From a bacterium (GTDB taxonomy: Bacteria > UBP18 > UBA7526), in contig DRGV01000013.1 in assembly GCA_011049955.1 (NCBI GenBank), positions 1 to 8,331 of the forward strand: a stretch of DNA of 8,331 nt. The letters run 5' to 3'. The number at the start of each line of letters is the position of its first letter. Position 1 is the stretch's first letter. The notes under the pieces are model-generated. The model saw only the letters and a list, made by a program, of their open reading frames with translations. It did no database searches and had not been told where the DNA came from. Position numbers and translations under genes: made by a program. Of this stretch, positions 5,966 to 8,331 are shown one piece after another.

Positions 5966-6121
5966 AAAAATTCCAATATACAAATTACAAACAATATACA
6001 ATGACCCAATGACTGAAATTCCAAACAAAGGCCTAATATAAGTTTTTTGTTTTGGTCATTGTTCGCCTTTAGCGAAATCTCGCCTTTGGCGGATGATTTT
6101 GGTGCTTGTAATTTGGAATTT
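5966..6121. repeat. AT-rich imperfect inverted repeat (MITE-like) between btuF and btuC
   Basis: The 204 bp gap holds an imperfect palindrome. Matching arms are AATTCCAA (5969-5976) with TTGGAATT (6113-6120), AAATTACAA (5982-5990) with TTGTAATTT (6106-6114), and AATGACC (6000-6006) with GGTCATT (6054-6060). Its right half carries two small hairpins, TTCGCctttaGCGAA (6062-6076) and CGCCtttGGCG (6081-6091). No open frame or transposase is present, so it resembles a non-autonomous, miniature repeat. On the minus strand the outer arm is followed by five T residues (5970-5966), but the long imperfect stem makes a true terminator doubtful. The btuC ribosome binding site lies just beyond it. Confidence 0.75.
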
Positions 6122-6140
6122 AAACTTTCTGCTCTCTCTT

Positions 6141-7034
6141 CTATAATTCGGGATGGATTCTCTTTGCCAATTCTGGAAGACCCTTTAAAATGAGATTGGG
6201 AGAGGGAATAGTAATTATCTGGGTGCCGATATCATCGTAAACCCGATTATTTCTTACCGCTTCTATATTCTTCCAGCCACCTCTTTTTTTCACACTCTCC
6301 TTGGTATATCCCCTTCCCATATAAGGAAGGATAATGACCTGAGGGTCTTTCTCAATGACGAACTCCTGACCGATCCTGGGATAGGGCTTATTTATTTGTC
6401 GGGCGATATTCTCTCCTCCCGCAATCTCAGTCAGGTCATCAATATGAGAACCCTTTCCGGCAGTGAAGAGCGGATTATATCCTACCTCGACATAGACCCT
6501 CGGCCTCTCCAAGCCCTTAACCTTCCTCTTTACCTCATCGATGACTGCCTTCATTTCTTTTAGAAGTCTCCTCGCCTCTCTCTCTTTACCGCATAGCCTA
6601 CCAATCTCTTCTACCATTTCAAAGATACCCTTTACTCCCCCACGCCTGAAGACCACTACCTTTATTCCCAATCGCTCTAAGGCCTTGAAGAGAGACTCCT
6701 GACCAATATAATCTGCCACCAGGACCAGATCTGGCTTTAAAGAGACTATCTTCTCTAAACTGGGCTGGGTATAGAAACCGACCTTTTCAATGTCCTTAGT
6801 CTCCTTTAGATAATCCGAAAAGGGGGTTACTCCTACTATTCTATCTCTTAATCCCAGTTCAATCAGGGTCTCGGTATAGGCAGGAGTCAAGGAGACAATC
6901 CTGATAGGGAGATCCTGGATCCTGGATCCTGGATCTTGGATTCCAGTATTCTGACTATAACCTGGAGTAAAGGAGAATATTGAGGTAATCAAAGCAAAAA
7001 CAACAAATTTTCTAACAATTAAAAGAGTTTTCAC
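6141..7034 (-). CDS. btuF: Periplasmic cobalamin-binding protein
   Basis: This is a periplasmic binding protein of the BtuF/FecB class (Peripla_BP_2) that captures corrinoids and docks on BtuC. The start is GTG 7034; GGAG lies 8 nt upstream. Residues 1-27 form a signal peptide with probable cleavage near GYS, and there is no lipobox cysteine, so the protein should be soluble. The mature domain begins at about RIVSLTPAYTETLIELG (45-61), the typical first strand of the fold, with a second lobe from about RPRVYVEVG (178-185) and FVIEKDPQVIILP (225-237). Glu55 and Glu224 sit where this family has the two lobe glutamates that make salt bridges to the permease; that assignment is inferred. About a dozen residues before the domain (30-42) are encoded by a tandem repeat. 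The 297-residue length is normal for the family. Confidence 0.9.
   Translation of the reverse strand: MKTLLIVRKFVVFALITSIFSFTPGYSQNTGIQDPGSRIQDLPIRIVSLTPAYTETLIELGLRDRIVGVTPFSDYLKETKDIEKVGFYTQPSLEKIVSLKPDLVLVADYIGQESLFKALERLGIKVVVFRRGGVKGIFEMVEEIGRLCGKEREARRLLKEMKAVIDEVKRKVKGLERPRVYVEVGYNPLFTAGKGSHIDDLTEIAGGENIARQINKPYPRIGQEFVIEKDPQVIILPYMGRGYTKESVKKRGGWKNIEAVRNNRVYDDIGTQIITIPSPNLILKGLPELAKRIHPEL
6911..6946 (-). repeat. Heptamer tandem repeat at the BtuF mature N-terminus
   Basis: The plus strand reads three identical 7 bp units gatcctg (6911-6931), then gatcttg and gattcca. In the btuF frame they encode residues 30-42, with a seven-residue period (IQDPGSR then IQDL) because all three frames are used in turn. 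The segment lies between the signal-peptide cleavage region and the first strand of the binding domain, where a flexible polar insert can be tolerated. Confidence 0.88.
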
Positions 7035-7082
7035 TCCAATATCTCCATTAAGAGGCTAAAATTTAATCCATGACGAAGCATC

Positions 7083-7814
7083 TTAGTGCTCCCCGTTCTG
7101 TTTTAGAATGGCTTCCTTTACCGCAGAGGTTACCGCTTTTGCCATTAATTCTCCGGCCTTGGTATGTCCACCTACATAACTTATTCCCGGGCCAATACCT
7201 GGTACAACGACAATATTATCTGTCCCGGTACCTGTGGCCTGAATTCTGGGATTATATGAACTTCCTATATCCCTATCCTGAAAGGCTATTACTTTTGCCT
7301 CAGTTATAGTAATTATGCTTCTTGCCATTGCTCCTACTGTGAGCGATGCGTTGGTCAAAACTATTATATTAACCGTACCAAGGCGCTCAAACTCACCTTC
7401 CTCTTTCTCCACACTTCCTGCTTTATCCACTCCTATCCTTTGAGCATTAGATTTTGCTCCCGCGGTAACGCAGGCATAGACCCTAAAATCGCCGTATTTT
7501 TCCCTTTTGATAGAGAGGTTATCCATATCTACACCAGTAAATAACATGGCTACATCACCGGGCTTAAGTTTTAAATCAGCATAAATTCTTTTCTCATACC
7601 CCTTTTTATTCTTATGAACAAAGTCCCAGAGCTCAGGAGGGTTGTAGTGATTAGCCACATATCTCACTTTCTTAAATCCTTCCAATGTGCTCAAGACCTT
7701 TCTTTTGGCAGCAAAAGAGATTAGAAAGGTTTTTACTTTAGTTTCTTTGAAGCAATGATAGATTATCTGCGCTTTTGTATCTTCCAAATCCAAAACAATC
7801 TCCCTATTTTTCAT
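7083..7814 (-). CDS. cbiZ: Adenosylcobinamide amidohydrolase
   Basis: CbiZ cleaves the aminopropanol amide of adenosylcobinamide (and in some bacteria of pseudocobalamin), yielding adenosylcobyric acid that can be rebuilt into the cobamide the cell needs. I start at ATG 7814, which has GGAGGT 11 nt upstream and overlaps the preceding gene by 11 bp. An in-frame ATG at 7874 would add 20 residues lying inside that gene. The 243-residue product shows the conserved family blocks: VTAGAKSNAQRIG (116-128), NASLTVGAMARSIITITEAK (155-174), ATGTGTD (193-199) and GGHTKAGEL (215-223). CbiZ is best known from archaea, and bacterial copies are thought to be acquired; composition here is like the neighbours. 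It precedes btuFCD, so imported incomplete corrinoids are its likely substrate. Confidence 0.92.
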   Translation of the reverse strand: MKNREIVLDLEDTKAQIIYHCFKETKVKTFLISFAAKRKVLSTLEGFKKVRYVANHYNPPELWDFVHKNKKGYEKRIYADLKLKPGDVAMLFTGVDMDNLSIKREKYGDFRVYACVTAGAKSNAQRIGVDKAGSVEKEEGEFERLGTVNIIVLTNASLTVGAMARSIITITEAKVIAFQDRDIGSSYNPRIQATGTGTDNIVVVPGIGPGISYVGGHTKAGELMAKAVTSAVKEAILKQNGEH

Positions 7815-8331
7815 TTTCAGGGATAACCTCCAGAAACCAATGTCTATCTCTAAATATTTTTCTATTAACCGCAAACTTCACAGGCCTTTTAAAGATGGGC
7901 CCATCAAAGACAAAGGTATGGTATTCGCCTTTCTCTCCACAGAGATCGATATTGCCTAATCTTTTTAGGTCTTTTATGAATTCCTCATCTATCTGGCGCC
8001 CCAACCATTCCTTACCCAATAAATCGGCCTTAGTAGCTACTACAATGGCTTTGAAGCCAGTCCGGATAAATTCTTTGAGTAATTTCTCCCGGTCTTCTTT
8101 CCATAAAGGCAATAACGGCTTAATCTTGACCTCTTTACATACCCTCTCTACCCAATCTCTGTGTTCCTGCATGTCGATATCGCCAAAAATGCCTATCTCA
8201 ATACCCTCCTTTCTCAATTCTGAAACCGCTTCTTTAAATACCGCTTCGTAGTTCTCCCAGGTAGTCTTCCTCTGGATGATGGGGACACCCATGGCATCTG
8301 ATTGGGCTCTTAGGAGGCTAGAGTCAAGTCC
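7804..8331 (-). CDS. Dph6-like ATP-dependent amide-forming enzyme (5' end outside window)
   Basis: Dph6 (diphthine-ammonia ligase, ATP_bind_4/COG2102) uses ATP to turn a carboxylate into an amide in archaea and eukaryotes; bacterial relatives have no settled role. The frame is open to the window edge, giving 175 visible residues; family lengths suggest about 45 residues are missing, including the N-terminal SGGKDS ATP loop, which therefore cannot be checked. An internal ATG at 8292 is not the start, because the frame upstream reads LLRAQSDAMGVP, which matches the family pattern of LxxAQAxAxGxP. Also visible are FGDIDMQEHRDWVERVC (56-72 after that Met, approximately 36-52 by local count), LWKEDREKLLKEFI and the hallmark GEKGEYHTFVFDGPIF near the end. 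It overlaps cbiZ by 11 bp, so the two are probably co-translated. Diphthamide is not expected in a bacterium; a corrinoid substrate is my inference. Confidence 0.85.
   Translation of the reverse strand, partial: GLDSSLLRAQSDAMGVPIIQRKTTWENYEAVFKEAVSELRKEGIEIGIFGDIDMQEHRDWVERVCKEVKIKPLLPLWKEDREKLLKEFIRTGFKAIVVATKADLLGKEWLGRQIDEEFIKDLKRLGNIDLCGEKGEYHTFVFDGPIFKRPVKFAVNRKIFRDRHWFLEVIPENEK

Noticed and set aside
5937..6140. A second cobalamin riboswitch or a strong terminator before btuC
   Set aside because: No B12 box or GCCACTG core is present. The inverted repeat is long, AT-rich and imperfect, with a large interior, unlike an intrinsic terminator despite five T residues at its end.
7035..7082. 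Promoter or riboswitch between cbiZ and btuF
   Set aside because: The gap is only 48 bp and contains the btuF ribosome binding site; there is no room for an aptamer, and no convincing -35/-10 pair was seen.
7775..8251. A 158-codon open frame on the plus strand
   Set aside because: It is antisense to the Dph6-like gene and the start of cbiZ, both of which have clear family motifs. The plus-strand product is serine- and proline-rich low-complexity sequence with no recognisable domain.

Overview
All genes in this 8.3 kb window lie on the minus strand, so transcription runs from high to low coordinates. Together they form a nearly self-contained corrinoid (vitamin B12) capture and salvage locus of a diderm bacterium. 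The evidence for a diderm is an outer-membrane TonB-dependent receptor, an ExbB/ExbD/TonB energising complex, and a soluble periplasmic binding protein with a cleavable signal peptide and no lipobox. Base composition looks moderate to low in G+C. The gaps are full of decaying 7-8 bp tandem repeats and contain one AT-rich inverted repeat; in my experience this is typical of uncultured candidate-phylum genomes, but the phylum cannot be fixed from this window.

Layout in transcription order. (1) 8331-7804: C-terminal three quarters of a Dph6-like ATP-dependent amide-forming enzyme, cut by the window edge. (2) 7814-7083: cbiZ, adenosylcobinamide amidohydrolase, overlapping the previous gene by 11 bp. 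(3) 7034-6141 btuF, 5936-4956 btuC and 4954-4151 btuD: a type II B12 ABC importer; btuC and btuD are 1 nt apart, and btuF and btuC are separated by an inverted repeat. (4) 4157-3883: a cobalamin riboswitch beginning at the btuD stop codon, followed by a hairpin at 3872-3843 that holds the next gene's ribosome binding site. (5) 3839-1938: btuB-type outer-membrane receptor. (6) 1769-1143 exbB, 840-427 exbD and 440-1 tonB (3' end outside the window): a dedicated proton-motive-force transducer.

How it works together: BtuB takes corrinoids across the outer membrane using energy passed by ExbB-ExbD-TonB. BtuF binds them in the periplasm, and BtuC2D2 pumps them inward. CbiZ cleaves incomplete or foreign corrinoids to cobyric acid for remodelling. 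Adenosylcobalamin closes the loop by shutting down the btuB-exbBD-tonB part through the riboswitch.

The most unusual feature is repeat invasion. Short arrays with a 7-8 bp period, differing in sequence but sharing the period, fill the exbB-exbD and btuB-exbB gaps. They are also found inside three coding sequences, always in a sequence-tolerant segment of an envelope protein: the TonB linker, the BtuB signal peptide and the mature N-terminus of BtuF. A related sequence lies in a variable stem of the riboswitch. The second point of interest is the pairing of a Dph6-like amide-forming enzyme with the amide-cleaving CbiZ in a bacterium, where no diphthamide is expected.
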